Source: Bradyrhizobium sp. 21 (GTDB taxonomy: Bacteria > Pseudomonadota > Alphaproteobacteria > Rhizobiales > Xanthobacteraceae). From it: a stretch of 64,000 nt of DNA. Below, in pieces: positions 56,275-64,000 of this stretch (position 1 is the stretch's first letter; every line of letters begins with the position of its first letter). The DNA lies in NCBI RefSeq assembly GCF_023073335.1, contig NZ_JADPJG010000003.1:223789-287788 (forward strand), written 5' to 3'. Position numbers and translations under genes: made by a program. The notes beneath the pieces are model-generated. The model made no database searches. It saw only the letters and a list, made by a program, of their open reading frames with translations, and was not told the origin of the DNA.

Positions 56275-58101
56275 TCACGCCCCCTCGAACTGCAACCTCG
56301 CCAGCCGCGCATAGAGCCCGTTCACCGCGACCAGCTCGGCATGCGTGCCCTGCTCGACGATTCTGCCCTGGTCCATCACCAGGATGCGGTCGCAGGACAG
56401 CACGGTTGCGAGGCGGTGCGCGATCACCAGCGTGGTGCGGTGGCGCATCAGCTCCTCCAGCGCGGTCTGCACCAGCGTCTCGCTTTCGGCGTCGAGCGCG
56501 GAGGTGGCCTCATCCAGCAGCAGCAGCGGCGCATCGCGCAGGATCGCACGCGCAATCGCGATGCGCTGGCGCTGGCCGCCCGACAGCGTCACGCCGCGCT
56601 CGCCGAGCGGGGTCTCGAAACCTTCGGGCAGGCGGCGGATGAACTGGGCGGCGTGCGCGAGCTCGGCGGCGCGCTCGACCTCGGCGTCGGTGGCATCGGG
56701 CCGGCCGAAGCGGATGTTGTCGCGGGCACTCGCGGCGAACACGTTGGATTCCTGCGGCACCAGTGCGATGCGGGCACGGACATCGCGCGGGTCGGCGGAT
56801 TTGACCGGCACGCCGTCGAGCGAGATCGTGCCGCTGCGCGGATCGTAGAAGCGCAGCAACAGATGGAAGATCGTGCTCTTGCCGGCACCGGAGGGACCGA
56901 CGATCGCGACCTTCTCGCCGGGGCGCACGGTGAACGACACGGCATCGAGCACATTGACGTCGCGCCGCGCCGGATAGGCGAAGCTGACCTGGTCGAAGCC
57001 GACCTCGCCACGTGCGGGCACCGGCAGCGCGCGCGGCGCCGCGGGCGCCATGATGTCGGGCTGCACATGCAAAATCTCGAACAGGCGCTCGGCAGCGCCT
57101 GAGGCCGCCGAGACCTCGCCCCAGACTTCGCTGAGCTGGCCGAGGCCGGCGGCCGCGAACGCCGCATAGAGCACGAACTGGCCGAGCCGGCCCGGCGAGA
57201 TGGTGCCGATCAGCACGTCGTGCGAGCCGATCCAGAGGATCGCGACCACGCTTGCGAACACGATGAAGATGATGATGGCGGTGAGCACGGCGCGGGCCTG
57301 GGTCGAGGTGCGCGCGGCTTCATAGGCCTGCTCGACCTCGCCGCCGAAGCGCTTCGCAGCCAACCCTTCGCTGGTATAGGCCTGCACGGTGCGGATCGCG
57401 CCGACCAGCTCGCCCGCATAGGCAGAGGCCTCGGCCAGCGTATCCTGTGCGTTGCGCGACAGACGCCGCACCCAGCGGCCGAAGGCGACCAGCGGCAGCA
57501 CGATCAGGGGAATCGCGAGCAGGACGAAACCGGAGAGGCGCGGACTGGTGATCACCATCATGGCTGCCGCGCCAAAAAACATCATCAAGTTGCGCAGCGC
57601 GATCGAGACGGAAGCACCGACGGCGGATTTGATTTGCGTGGTGTCGGCGGTGAGCCGCGACACAAGCTCGCCGCTGCGCGCGGAATCGAAGAAGGCCGGC
57701 GACAACGACAAGAGATGAGCAAAGACGTCGCGCCTGAGATCGGCGACGATGCGCTCGCCGATCGTCATCACGAGATAGTAGCGCGCGGCGCTCGCGAGCG
57801 CGAGCACGGCGACGACCGCGATCATCACCGAGAAATAGCTGTTGATCAGCGCGATGCCCTCGGGCGTCAGGCCGAAATCGATCATCCGGCGCACCGCGAC
57901 CGGCACCAGCAGCGTGGTCAGCGCCGCGATCGTCAGCGCGACAAGGGCCAGCGCCGCGCGGCCGCGATAGCGGGCCACATAGGGCGCGAGCGCCAGGAGC
58001 GGCCGCAGCTTCGCGCGGCTCTTCGCCGGCGCCTCGATCAGTTCGGCTTCGATCGACGGGGCTTCTGCGGGCCCGGTTTCAAGCCGTTCTACTGCGCTCA
58101 T
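56275..58101 (-). CDS. ABC exporter, fused permease/ATPase (MsbA/lipid A type)
   Basis: A 608-residue half-transporter. The N-terminal six-helix membrane domain (residues about 30-320) is followed by the nucleotide-binding domain: Walker [11 protein letters not shown], the signature [15 protein letters not shown], and Walker [16 protein letters not shown], with an AHRLATVL switch histidine. It works as a homodimer to export lipids, drugs or peptides. No partner gene is nearby. An N-terminal tail of about 28 residues rich in Glu/Ala is unusual but not unknown. Confidence 0.94.
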   Translation of the reverse strand: MSAVERLETGPAEAPSIEAELIEAPAKSRAKLRPLLALAPYVARYRGRAALALVALTIAALTTLLVPVAVRRMIDFGLTPEGIALINSYFSVMIAVVAVLALASAARYYLVMTIGERIVADLRRDVFAHLLSLSPAFFDSARSGELVSRLTADTTQIKSAVGASVSIALRNLMMFFGAAAMMVITSPRLSGFVLLAIPLIVLPLVAFGRWVRRLSRNAQDTLAEASAYAGELVGAIRTVQAYTSEGLAAKRFGGEVEQAYEAARTSTQARAVLTAIIIFIVFASVVAILWIGSHDVLIGTISPGRLGQFVLYAAFAAAGLGQLSEVWGEVSAASGAAERLFEILHVQPDIMAPAAPRALPVPARGEVGFDQVSFAYPARRDVNVLDAVSFTVRPGEKVAIVGPSGAGKSTIFHLLLRFYDPRSGTISLDGVPVKSADPRDVRARIALVPQESNVFAASARDNIRFGRPDATDAEVERAAELAHAAQFIRRLPEGFETPLGERGVTLSGGQRQRIAIARAILRDAPLLLLDEATSALDAESETLVQTALEELMRHRTTLVIAHRLATVLSCDRILVMDQGRIVEQGTHAELVAVNGLYARLARLQFEGA

Positions 58102-58300
58102 GAGATCCGACCGTTAGAGGGGAGTCCGTTCCAAATAGGCCGGGCGAGCGGGAGTGGCAAATCCGGGATGTCCCGTAGGCCTTCAGACCGTGCCAAGCCC
58201 CGGAATGGCTTGTTTTAGCGGCCTCCGTGAGGTATAGAGCCGCCCAAATCCGTCATTCAATAGCCACTCAAGTGAGGCGCCGGGGCGCCGAGGAATTGCC

Positions 58301-58528
58301 ATGAAAGCCGAAATTCACCCGAATTATCATACGATTAAGGTCGTGATGACCGACGGAACCGAGTACCTGACCCGCTCCACCTGGGGCAAGGAAGGCGACA
58401 CGCTGAACCTGGACATCGACCCCAAGTCGCATCCGGCCTGGACCGGCGGCAACGCCCAGCTGATGGATCGCGGCGGCCGCGTCTCGCGCTTCCAGAAGAA
58501 GTTTTCGGGCTTCCTCAAAAAGGATTGA
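58301..58528 (+). CDS. rpmE: 50S ribosomal protein bL31 (zinc-free type)
   Basis: A 75-residue ribosomal protein beginning [20 protein letters not shown] and containing [20 protein letters not shown] and HPAWTGG. No cysteine is present, so this is the C-minus form lacking the zinc ribbon. No second bL31 gene is in the window. A strong terminator follows within 30 bases. Confidence 0.97.
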   Translation: MKAEIHPNYHTIKVVMTDGTEYLTRSTWGKEGDTLNLDIDPKSHPAWTGGNAQLMDRGGRVSRFQKKFSGFLKKD

Positions 58529-58551
58529 TCCGCCCCTCAAGGCTGGACACG

Positions 58552-58583
58552 AAAAACGCCCCCGGAGAGCCGGGGGCGTTTTT
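58552..58583. terminator. Rho-independent terminator after rpmE
   Basis: A perfect 14-pair inverted repeat: AAAAACGCCCCCGG, loop AGAG, CCGGGGGCGTTTTT. The GC core plus T-run on the plus strand ends rpmE transcription; the A-run on the other side makes it bidirectional. It starts 23 bases after the rpmE stop. Confidence 0.93.
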
Positions 58584-58596
58584 GTTTGGGAGGTTC

Positions 58597-58733
58597 GTGT
58601 CCCGGACGCGCTGCAACGCTTTTGCGTTGCGGCGCTGAGCCGGGACCCAGAAAGCCGCACTCTTTACTGCCGCATGGGCCCCGGCTCTGCAGCGCACCGT
58701 CGAAGGGACGCTGCGCTGCGTCCGGGGCACGAG
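58597..58733. repeat. Dispersed repeat, family D (GTCCCGGACGCG)
   Basis: About 135 bases starting CGTGTCCCGGACGCGCTGCA, with a hairpin CAACGCTTTTGCGTTG, GAGCCGGGACCCA, and a final GCTGCGTCCGGGGCACGAG. It matches the copy at 34905-35020 between gap and pgk. Confidence 0.75.
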
Positions 58734-58775
58734 ACCGAGCGCAACAGCATCGACGTAGTGGACGGGGAGTGGACC

Positions 58776-59285
58776 CTACCGCTCGAACGCAGCCTTCAGC
58801 GCGTTGAGGTGCGGCACCAGCGGGTTGCCGATGGCGGGGAGATCGGCGGGCGGGTTGTGAATTGTGGTGTCGAGGCGGCGCACGCGGGTCTGCAGGCTCA
58901 TCGAGCGATGGATCAGGTCCTGCAACTGCGGGGGCAGCTTCTCGACGGTGTCGGAGGCGCCCGGATCGGCCGCGGACAGCTTGACCTTGGTCTTCTCGCG
59001 ATTGGCCTGGCCCAGCGTCATCTCACCTTCCTTCACCGCGCGGTGCAGCAGCAGCCACGAGGCGAGCTGCATCAGGCGGGTGGTGAGACGCATGCTCTCG
59101 GTCGCATAGGTGAGGCTGACGGCGCGATCGAGCGCCTTGGCTTCGGTACGCCCGGCGCCGTCGAGATAGGCGGCGGTCTCTTCGACCAGATCCATCCCCT
59201 CGCGGAACAGGACACTGAACGCCGCAGAATTGGTGAACCGCTCGCTGAGTTGAACGAGAGCGCCGTCGGCTTGCAAACGTTCCAT
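58776..59285 (-). CDS. DUF1465 protein, RcdA-like (regulator of CtrA degradation)
   Basis: A 169-residue helical protein of the DUF1465 family, which to my knowledge contains Caulobacter RcdA, an adaptor that helps ClpXP degrade the cell-cycle regulator CtrA. Typical blocks are LSERFTNSAAFSVLFREGMD, LSYATESMRLTTRLMQLAS (with T for S at the second position) and EKLPPQLQDLIHRSM. It lies convergent with rpmE. In related genomes it neighbours a DUF1192 gene and a quinone oxidoreductase, which here lie at 61141 and 61444. Confidence 0.85.
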   Translation of the reverse strand: MERLQADGALVQLSERFTNSAAFSVLFREGMDLVEETAAYLDGAGRTEAKALDRAVSLTYATESMRLTTRLMQLASWLLLHRAVKEGEMTLGQANREKTKVKLSAADPGASDTVEKLPPQLQDLIHRSMSLQTRVRRLDTTIHNPPADLPAIGNPLVPHLNALKAAFER

Positions 59286-59446
59286 GGTTAACGCCCCTTA
59301 CGCAACTGTTTACCGTCCGGCTTAGGCGCCGGCTTATGATGAACAAATCATTGCGCGGGCCGGACGCCGAGTCCAGTGACAAGCGCGGATATGGTTTCCG
59401 CGGGTCATTCCTCGGAATTCAACCGGGAAGAGCCTCCTGTTTTGAC

Positions 59447-59490
59447 GCGTTTTCTTGACGCGAACCGGTATCGACTTTGCTCGAAAACGC
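59447..59490. repeat. 44-base palindromic repeat (GCGTTTTC...GAAAACGC)
   Basis: The outer arms GCGTTTTC and GAAAACGC pair perfectly and enclose TTGACGCGAACCGGTATCGA and then CTTTGCTC. I recall similar elements between genes in many Bradyrhizobium-like genomes; this needs a search. Only one copy is visible in this window. Confidence 0.6.
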
Positions 59491-59503
59491 TTTGCTCAAA
59501 AAA

Positions 59504-59534
59504 GCAAAAAAAGAGCCGCCGGAAAACCGGCGGC
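59504..59534 (-). terminator. Rho-independent terminator of the SDR gene (minus strand)
   Basis: On the minus strand the stem GCCGCCGG, loop TTTT, CCGGCGGC is followed by CTCTTTTTTTGC. It lies about 220 bases after the SDR stop codon, with a second hairpin (ATTCCGGGGCG arms) nearer to the gene. Confidence 0.85.
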
Positions 59535-59752
59535 TTGAAAGTTGATAACAGGGAGGCGTCAAACAGAGTGGACAGGAGCCACTCGGTGTCCAAACGAGGA
59601 CAGTTCCAGTCATAATCCCTAAAGCTTAATGTGGAGTAAACGAGCGACTATTTTGAGAGTTCGTTAGCCATGTCGGTCAGTGGCCGAGGGCACTGCGGAC
59701 GACTCATCATTCCGGGGCGCGACGAACTCGCGCCGCCCCGGAATGGCCGAAC

Positions 59753-60616
59753 TCACGTCGCTTGGTGCGCAACCGATGTCGAAGACGCCGGCGGTGTCAG
59801 CTTAAGCGGAAGCTTGTTGTATTTGCGAAGGCCCTTGTCGACGAAGGATTCCGGCAGGAAGCGGCGCATGAGGCTGACCTGCCTCGCCACCTTTCCCGCG
59901 GTGTAGCGCCTCCTGGGCGTTGCCGCATTGGCCGCCTTTACGACCATGTCTGCGACCACCTCCGGTGCATCGCCCGTCTCGACGATCTCGCGCATCACCT
60001 TCTCGGCATCGGCGCGAGCGGCGTCATACACTGCAAGCGGACGATCCGCCCGCGTCAGGTTTTCTTCGAACGACGTGCGGGTGCCGCCGGGCTCCACCAG
60101 CACGATGCGGATGCCTTGCGTTCGCACTTCGTGGTCGAGCGATTCCGAATATCCTTCGATCGCATGCTTGGTCGATGCATAGAGCGCGCTGTAGGGAGCG
60201 GGGATCAGCCCTAGGACGGAGCTGAGATTGACGATCCGGCCCCCGCGCTGCCGCCTCATCACGGGCAGAACCGCATTGGTCAGACGCATCACGCCGAACA
60301 CGTTGACCTCGAACAATGCCTTCGCCTGTACCGCGGAGGATTCCTCCGCGCCGCCGAGAAGCCCGATCCCGGCATTGTTGACGAGAAGGTCGATCCGCGC
60401 GGCGCGGCTCACGACGTGGTCGACCAGCGCCTGTACGGAGGAGTCGTCCGTGACGTCGCAGACCAGCATCGTCACCCCATCCGAGGTGTTGGCGGCCGGT
60501 TTCCGGCTGGTTCCGAAGACCTGGTAGCCGTCGCGCCGCAGCGCGCGTGCCGTCGCGAGCCCGATACCAGAGGAGGCGCCGGTGACCAGCGCAACGCCGC
60601 GTTTCGTCTTACTCAT
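59753..60616 (-). CDS. Short-chain dehydrogenase/reductase
   Basis: A 287-residue classical SDR. The nucleotide site is TGASSGIG, NNAG is present in LVNNAGIGLLG, and the catalytic Ser-Tyr-Lys are in NLSSVLG and YASTKHA. It resembles the DltE/YbbO-type retinol or ketone reductases. A divergent HxlR gene starts 83 bases away, so it is probably its regulator. The pair seems inserted between the DUF1465 and DUF1192 genes. Substrate unknown. Confidence 0.92.
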   Translation of the reverse strand: MSKTKRGVALVTGASSGIGLATARALRRDGYQVFGTSRKPAANTSDGVTMLVCDVTDDSSVQALVDHVVSRAARIDLLVNNAGIGLLGGAEESSAVQAKALFEVNVFGVMRLTNAVLPVMRRQRGGRIVNLSSVLGLIPAPYSALYASTKHAIEGYSESLDHEVRTQGIRIVLVEPGGTRTSFEENLTRADRPLAVYDAARADAEKVMREIVETGDAPEVVADMVVKAANAATPRRRYTAGKVARQVSLMRRFLPESFVDKGLRKYNKLPLKLTPPASSTSVAHQAT

Positions 60617-60661
60617 CGGTCTGGGCTTTCATTTTGTCGTGGAATATCGATGCAGGGGATG

Positions 60662-60689
60662 TTACTACTGATTCAGTAGTAAATTACTA
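60662..60689. promoter_or_regulatory. Probable HxlR operator: two overlapping palindromes
   Basis: A palindrome with ten-base arms TTACTACTGA and TCAGTAGTAA (60662-60682, one-base centre) overlaps a second one, TAGTAA-A-TTACTA (60677-60689). The TTACTA/TAGTAA half-site occurs four times. It lies in the 83-base divergent gap of the SDR and HxlR genes, 10 bases before the HxlR ATG, the expected place for autorepression. Confidence 0.85.
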
Positions 60690-60699
60690 TCGAAAAGAT

Positions 60700-61137
60700 A
60701 TGAACATGGCAAATGTGTCGGATCAACCATGCGTGATCGCCCGGTGCGTCGCGTTGGTGGGGGACGCGTGGAGCATCCTGATCCTGCGGGACGCGCATGC
60801 CGGGCTCACCCGGTTCGACGAATTCAGGAAAAGCCTGGGTATCGCGCCGACGATTCTGACCCGCCGGCTTGCGGCGTTGACGGAAGAGCGGCTGCTGGCA
60901 AAACGCCGCTACTCGGAGCGGCCGCCGCGCGACGAGTACGTTCTGACCGCTGCCGGCAAGGACTTCCTGCCGGTGCTCTTCGCGTTCGGCGCGTGGGGAC
61001 GGAAACACCGCGGTGGGGACAACGTCACCCGGTTCTTCGATGCCGAGGCCGGAACGGAAATCGACCCCGTCACCATCGACAACGCAACCGGCGCTCCGAT
61101 CGGAACGCGTCCCATTCGAATTGTCCCACCGGAGTGA
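60700..61137 (+). CDS. HxlR-family transcriptional regulator
   Basis: A 145-residue winged-helix regulator. The opening CVIARCVALVGDAWSILILR, the recognition region GIAPTILTRRLAALTEERLL, and YSERPPRDEYVLTAAGKDFL are typical of HxlR, which often sense electrophiles or oxidants through cysteines; here Cys10 and Cys15 are candidates. I use the ATG at 60700 (MNMANVSDQPCV); the ATG at 60706 is also possible. It diverges from the SDR gene. Confidence 0.92.
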   Translation: MNMANVSDQPCVIARCVALVGDAWSILILRDAHAGLTRFDEFRKSLGIAPTILTRRLAALTEERLLAKRRYSERPPRDEYVLTAAGKDFLPVLFAFGAWGRKHRGGDNVTRFFDAEAGTEIDPVTIDNATGAPIGTRPIRIVPPE

Positions 61138-61140
61138 ACG

Positions 61141-61332
61141 TTACTTCTTGAAAAAACCGTCCGCCGCGTCGCGCGACGCGCGCTTCTTGGTGGCGGCTTC
61201 CTCCAGTCTCGCGATCTCGGCCTTCATCAGCGCGACGCGCTCGGACAGTTCCTCCACCGACAACAGTGAGAGATCCTGTCCAATTTCATGGCTGATCTTC
61301 TTGCGCGGGCGGTCGTCGTCTTCCGTCGGCAT
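61141..61332 (-). CDS. DUF1192 family small protein
   Basis: A 63-residue protein: a charged N-terminus (MPTEDDDRPRKK), then LSLLSVEELSERVALMKAEI, an amphipathic helix, and a basic C-terminus. The family is common in alphaproteobacteria and of unknown function. It ends four bases after the HxlR stop (convergent) and starts 111 bases from the divergent quinone oxidoreductase. Confidence 0.82.
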   Translation of the reverse strand: MPTEDDDRPRKKISHEIGQDLSLLSVEELSERVALMKAEIARLEEAATKKRASRDAADGFFKK

Positions 61333-61443
61333 CGTCGTTCCTCCTGCGTTCGCCCTACAAGCGGCTGAGGCGGTTGCCAGCGTGGACCGCGCTGGCTAAT
61401 CAGAGGCCTCGCTTCATGCCGCACCTTTGCTCAAGGACACATC

Positions 61444-62442
61444 ATGGACAAGCTGCCCGCGCAAATGACCGTGGTCGCCATCTCCAAGCCCGGCGGACCG
61501 GAGGTGCTGGTGCCGGAACAACGGGCGCTGCCGCAGCCCGGGCCCGACGAGATCCTGGTCAAGGTGCAGGCCGCCGGCGTCAACCGGCCCGACGTCGCCC
61601 AGCGCTCCGGCGCCTATCCGCCGCCGCCCGGCGCCAGCGACCTTCCGGGCCTGGAGATCGCCGGTGAAGTGGTGGCGGTCGGCAGCAACGCCAAGCGGCA
61701 CAAGATCGGCGACAAGGTGATGTCGCTGGTCGCCGGCGGCGGCTATGCGCAATACTGCATCGCCCAGGACGCCCAGGCGATGAGCGTGCCGCCTGCGTTG
61801 TCGATGAAGGAAGCCGGCGCGCTGCCGGAAACCCTGATGACGGTCTGGCACAACGTGTTCGAGCGTGGCGGTCTGAAGGCCGGCGAGACCCTGCTGATCC
61901 ATGGCGGCTCATCCGGCATCGGCACCATGGCGATCCAGCTCGCGAAAGCGTTCGGCGCAAAAGTGTTCGTTACCGTCGGCTCGCAGGACAAGGTCGATGC
62001 CTGTCTCAAGCTCGGGGCCGACCGCGCCATCAACTACAAGACCGAAGATTTTGTCGCCGTGGTGAAGGAGGAAACCGACAAGGTCGGCGTCAATCTGATC
62101 CTCGACATGGTCGCCGGCGAGTATGTCGACCGCAACTATGACGCTGCCGCCGTGGACGGCCGCATCGTCCAGATCGCGACCCTCAACGGCCCCAAGGTCA
62201 CCGTCAACATCGCCAAGGTGATGGTCAAGCGCCTCACCCATACCGGCTCGACGCTGCGCCCCCGTAGTAATGCGGACAAGGCGGCGATGGTGGCCGCGAT
62301 CGAGGCGAAAGTGATGCCGCTTTTGCGCGAAGGCCGCGTCAAGCCGCTGATGGACAGCACTTTCCCGCTGGAAAAGGCATCCGAGGCGCACCGGCGCATG
62401 GAAACCTCGGCACATATTGGCAAAATTGTGTTGGAGGTCTAG
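61444..62442 (+). CDS. NAD(P)H-quinone oxidoreductase (zinc-independent MDR, PIG3/Qor type)
   Basis: A 332-residue enzyme. The N-terminal GroES-like domain includes VNRPDVAQRSGAYPPPPGAS, and the cofactor domain has LLIHGGSSGIGTMAIQLAKA and TVGSQDKVDAC. No zinc-binding cysteines of alcohol dehydrogenases are present, so it belongs to the quinone oxidoreductase group (TIGR02824 type). AAGGA precedes the ATG. It is commonly located next to the DUF1192 gene in related genomes. Confidence 0.93.
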   Translation: MDKLPAQMTVVAISKPGGPEVLVPEQRALPQPGPDEILVKVQAAGVNRPDVAQRSGAYPPPPGASDLPGLEIAGEVVAVGSNAKRHKIGDKVMSLVAGGGYAQYCIAQDAQAMSVPPALSMKEAGALPETLMTVWHNVFERGGLKAGETLLIHGGSSGIGTMAIQLAKAFGAKVFVTVGSQDKVDACLKLGADRAINYKTEDFVAVVKEETDKVGVNLILDMVAGEYVDRNYDAAAVDGRIVQIATLNGPKVTVNIAKVMVKRLTHTGSTLRPRSNADKAAMVAAIEAKVMPLLREGRVKPLMDSTFPLEKASEAHRRMETSAHIGKIVLEV

Positions 62443-62578
62443 GCCGCTGGCCCACGGAAGACCGTGGAAACCCTTTGATTTTCCTCGCTTTCGTGGCATC
62501 TATCGCGACGCACCGAACCACTTCCGTTCGGTCTGAAATCGTCTTTACAGAGTTTGCGTCGAACGCGGAGAACTGACC

Positions 62579-64000
62579 TTGCGTCTGATCAGGTGCCTCG
62601 CGCCCATCGCGCTGGGCCTCATGATTCTCGTCGCCGCGTCCCCGGCGCGTGCGCTCGACGCCGTCAGCGTCCGCGGTGACGCGCCCGCGATCGACCTCAC
62701 CGGCGTGCTCGAGCATCAGCGCAGCGACGCCGACCGCATCCAGGTCTCCACCGCGCCCGGCACCGATGGCATCGTTCGCCGCATCGAGGTGCGCGCCCGC
62801 GAGGGTGGCCAGAACTGGGTGGTGTTTGCGCTCGCCAACAACACCGACGACCAGCTCGACCGCCTGATCGTCGCCCCGCATTACCGCATCGTCTCCTCGG
62901 GGCTGCTCTGGCCCGACCTCGGGCTGTCACGCATTGCGACCATCACGCCCTCGACCGGCGACCGGCCGGAGCGGCAGGAGAGCCCGACCGCCGACGTCTT
63001 CCGCGTCACGCTCGACCCCGGCGCCGTCATCACCTTCGTCGCGGAGCTGCGCACCGACAAGCTGCCGCAGCTCTATCTGTGGGAACCGGAATCCTACAAG
63101 GACAAGGTCAACTCCTTCACGCTCTACCAGGGCATCGTGATCGGCATCTCCGGCTTGCTCGCGCTGGTGCTGACCATCCTGTTCGTGGTCAAGGGCAGCA
63201 TCATGTTCCCGGCCGCCGCGGCCCTGGCCTGGGCGGTGCTGGTCTATATCGGCGTCGATTTCGGCTTCTGGGGCAAGGTGCTCGACATGTCGAACAACGC
63301 CGAGCGCATCTGGCGCGCGGCGGGCGAAGCGATCCTGGCGGCGACGCTGCTGGTGTTCCTGTTCGCCTATCTCAATCTCAGTCGATGGCATGTGCGCTAT
63401 TCGCACATCACGGTGGGCTGGCTCGCCTTTCTGGGCTCCCTCGTCGCGCTCGCGCTGTTCGACCCGGCCGTCGCCTCCGGCATCGCGCGCATCTCGCTGG
63501 TGCTGATCGCCTTTGCCGGCTTCGCGCTGATCGTCTATCTCTCGACCCACGGCTTCGACCGCGCCGTGCTGCTGATCCCGACCTGGTTCCTGCTCGTGGT
63601 CTGGGTGGTCGCGGCCGGCATGGCGGTCGCGGGCTCCGTCACCAACGACATCGTCGGCCCTGCGCTGCTCGGCGGCCTCGTGCTGATCGTGATGCTGATC
63701 GGATTCACGGTCATGCAGCATGCGTTCGCGGGCGGCGGCGCCACCACCGGCGTCGTCTCCGACATCGAGCGGCGGGCGCTGGCGCTGGCCGGTTCCGGCG
63801 ATTTGATCTGGGACTGGGACGTGTCCGCCGACAAGGTCTTCACCAGCCCCGAGACCGAAGCCCTGCTCGGCCTCAAGCGCGGCACGCTGGAAGGCCCGGC
63901 TGCGTCCTGGCTCGAAGTGCTGCATCCGCTCGACCAGGATCGTTTCCGCGCCGCGCTCGACAGCGTGCTCGACCAGCGCCGGGGCCGCCTGGTGCAGGAT
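62579..64000 (+). CDS. Membrane PAS-domain signalling protein, partial (C-terminus missing)
   Basis: 474 residues are seen before the right edge. It starts at a TTG, eight bases after GGAG (62567-62570). A signal peptide (LRLIRCLAPIALGLMILVAA) is followed by an extracytoplasmic sensor of about 150 residues, seven membrane segments (about residues 180-385, from LYQGIVIGISGLLALVLTIL to VMLIGFTVMQ), and a PAS domain beginning near residue 405 (GDLIWDWDVSADKVFTSPET). This is the 7TM-DISM layout. The missing output is probably GGDEF/EAL or a histidine kinase. Confidence 0.85.
   Translation, partial: MRLIRCLAPIALGLMILVAASPARALDAVSVRGDAPAIDLTGVLEHQRSDADRIQVSTAPGTDGIVRRIEVRAREGGQNWVVFALANNTDDQLDRLIVAPHYRIVSSGLLWPDLGLSRIATITPSTGDRPERQESPTADVFRVTLDPGAVITFVAELRTDKLPQLYLWEPESYKDKVNSFTLYQGIVIGISGLLALVLTILFVVKGSIMFPAAAALAWAVLVYIGVDFGFWGKVLDMSNNAERIWRAAGEAILAATLLVFLFAYLNLSRWHVRYSHITVGWLAFLGSLVALALFDPAVASGIARISLVLIAFAGFALIVYLSTHGFDRAVLLIPTWFLLVVWVVAAGMAVAGSVTNDIVGPALLGGLVLIVMLIGFTVMQHAFAGGGATTGVVSDIERRALALAGSGDLIWDWDVSADKVFTSPETEALLGLKRGTLEGPAASWLEVLHPLDQDRFRAALDSVLDQRRGRLVQD

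Larger units (their letters stand above)
59286..59752. other. Intergenic region with palindromic repeat and SDR terminator
   Basis: About 467 bases without a gene. From left to right it holds the promoter side of the DUF1465 gene, a 44-base palindromic repeat (59447-59490), a minus-strand terminator (59504-59534), and a hairpin with arms ATTCCGGGGCG and CGCCCCGGAAT at about 59709-59744, a common shape in such genomes. Confidence 0.6.

Overview
This is a GC-rich chromosomal window from an alphaproteobacterium. The best fit is Bradyrhizobium or a close relative in the Nitrobacteraceae. The evidence is the conserved gene groups (zapA / 6S RNA / 5-formyl-THF cyclo-ligase; tkt-gap-pgk-fba; ruvCAB-yebC; rpmE with DUF1465 and DUF1192 genes), the many ABC solute-binding genes and LysR regulators, and several families of short palindromic intergenic repeats. 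I saw no tRNA, rRNA, CRISPR array, insertion sequence or prophage. Genus assignment is inference from gene content and style, not from a database comparison.

Layout. 1-3085 (minus): a polyamine/opine-type ABC importer, cut by the left edge, with a divergent LysR gene. 4459-13250 (minus): a nine-gene, tightly overlapping operon with a carbamoylase, hydantoin-type racemase, polysaccharide-deacetylase-fold hydrolase, amidohydrolase, one amino-acid ABC permease/ATPase pair and three solute-binding proteins. It looks like an uptake and breakdown system for cyclic ureides or N-carbamoyl amino acids. A divergent LysR gene and a class I glutamine amidotransferase follow. 15187-20313 (minus): a DUF1348 protein, YbgC thioesterase, metallophosphoesterase, ruvB-ruvA-ruvC and yebC. 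20522-23803 (plus): two soluble chemoreceptors sharing an uncommon C-terminal domain. 24534-28515 (plus): an iron-sulfur/molybdopterin hydroxylase with a triheme cytochrome c. 28667-31311 (minus): YmdB-type phosphoesterase, 5-FCL, 6S RNA, zapA and a DUF4164 coiled-coil gene. 31729-41385 (plus): transketolase, gapdh, pgk, class II and class I aldolases, a ThiE/TenI-like protein, a Sel1-repeat protein and an inositol monophosphatase. 41415-51440 (minus): a lone AAA ATPase, an RND efflux pump with its lipoprotein adaptor, an autotransporter and a cyclopropane-synthase-like methyltransferase. 51636-55581 (plus): a MotA/ExbB-like plus OmpA-like pair, a GNAT, a small membrane-anchored protein and an outer-membrane beta-barrel protein. 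56275-64000: an ABC exporter, rpmE, a DUF1465 (RcdA-like) gene, an SDR/HxlR divergent pair, a DUF1192 gene, a quinone oxidoreductase, and a membrane PAS sensor cut by the right edge.

How the parts work together. The central-carbon genes at 31729-38691 form a glycolysis/gluconeogenesis/pentose-phosphate block. The 4459-13250 operon couples import of a nitrogenous compound to hydrolysis and racemisation. The most interesting items are that operon (ring opening may be done by a deacetylase-fold enzyme, and three binding proteins share one membrane pair), the paired soluble chemoreceptors, a well-folded 6S RNA candidate, and a double palindrome that looks like the HxlR operator. Intergenic DNA is rich in at least six dispersed palindromic repeat families, one of which separates gap from pgk.
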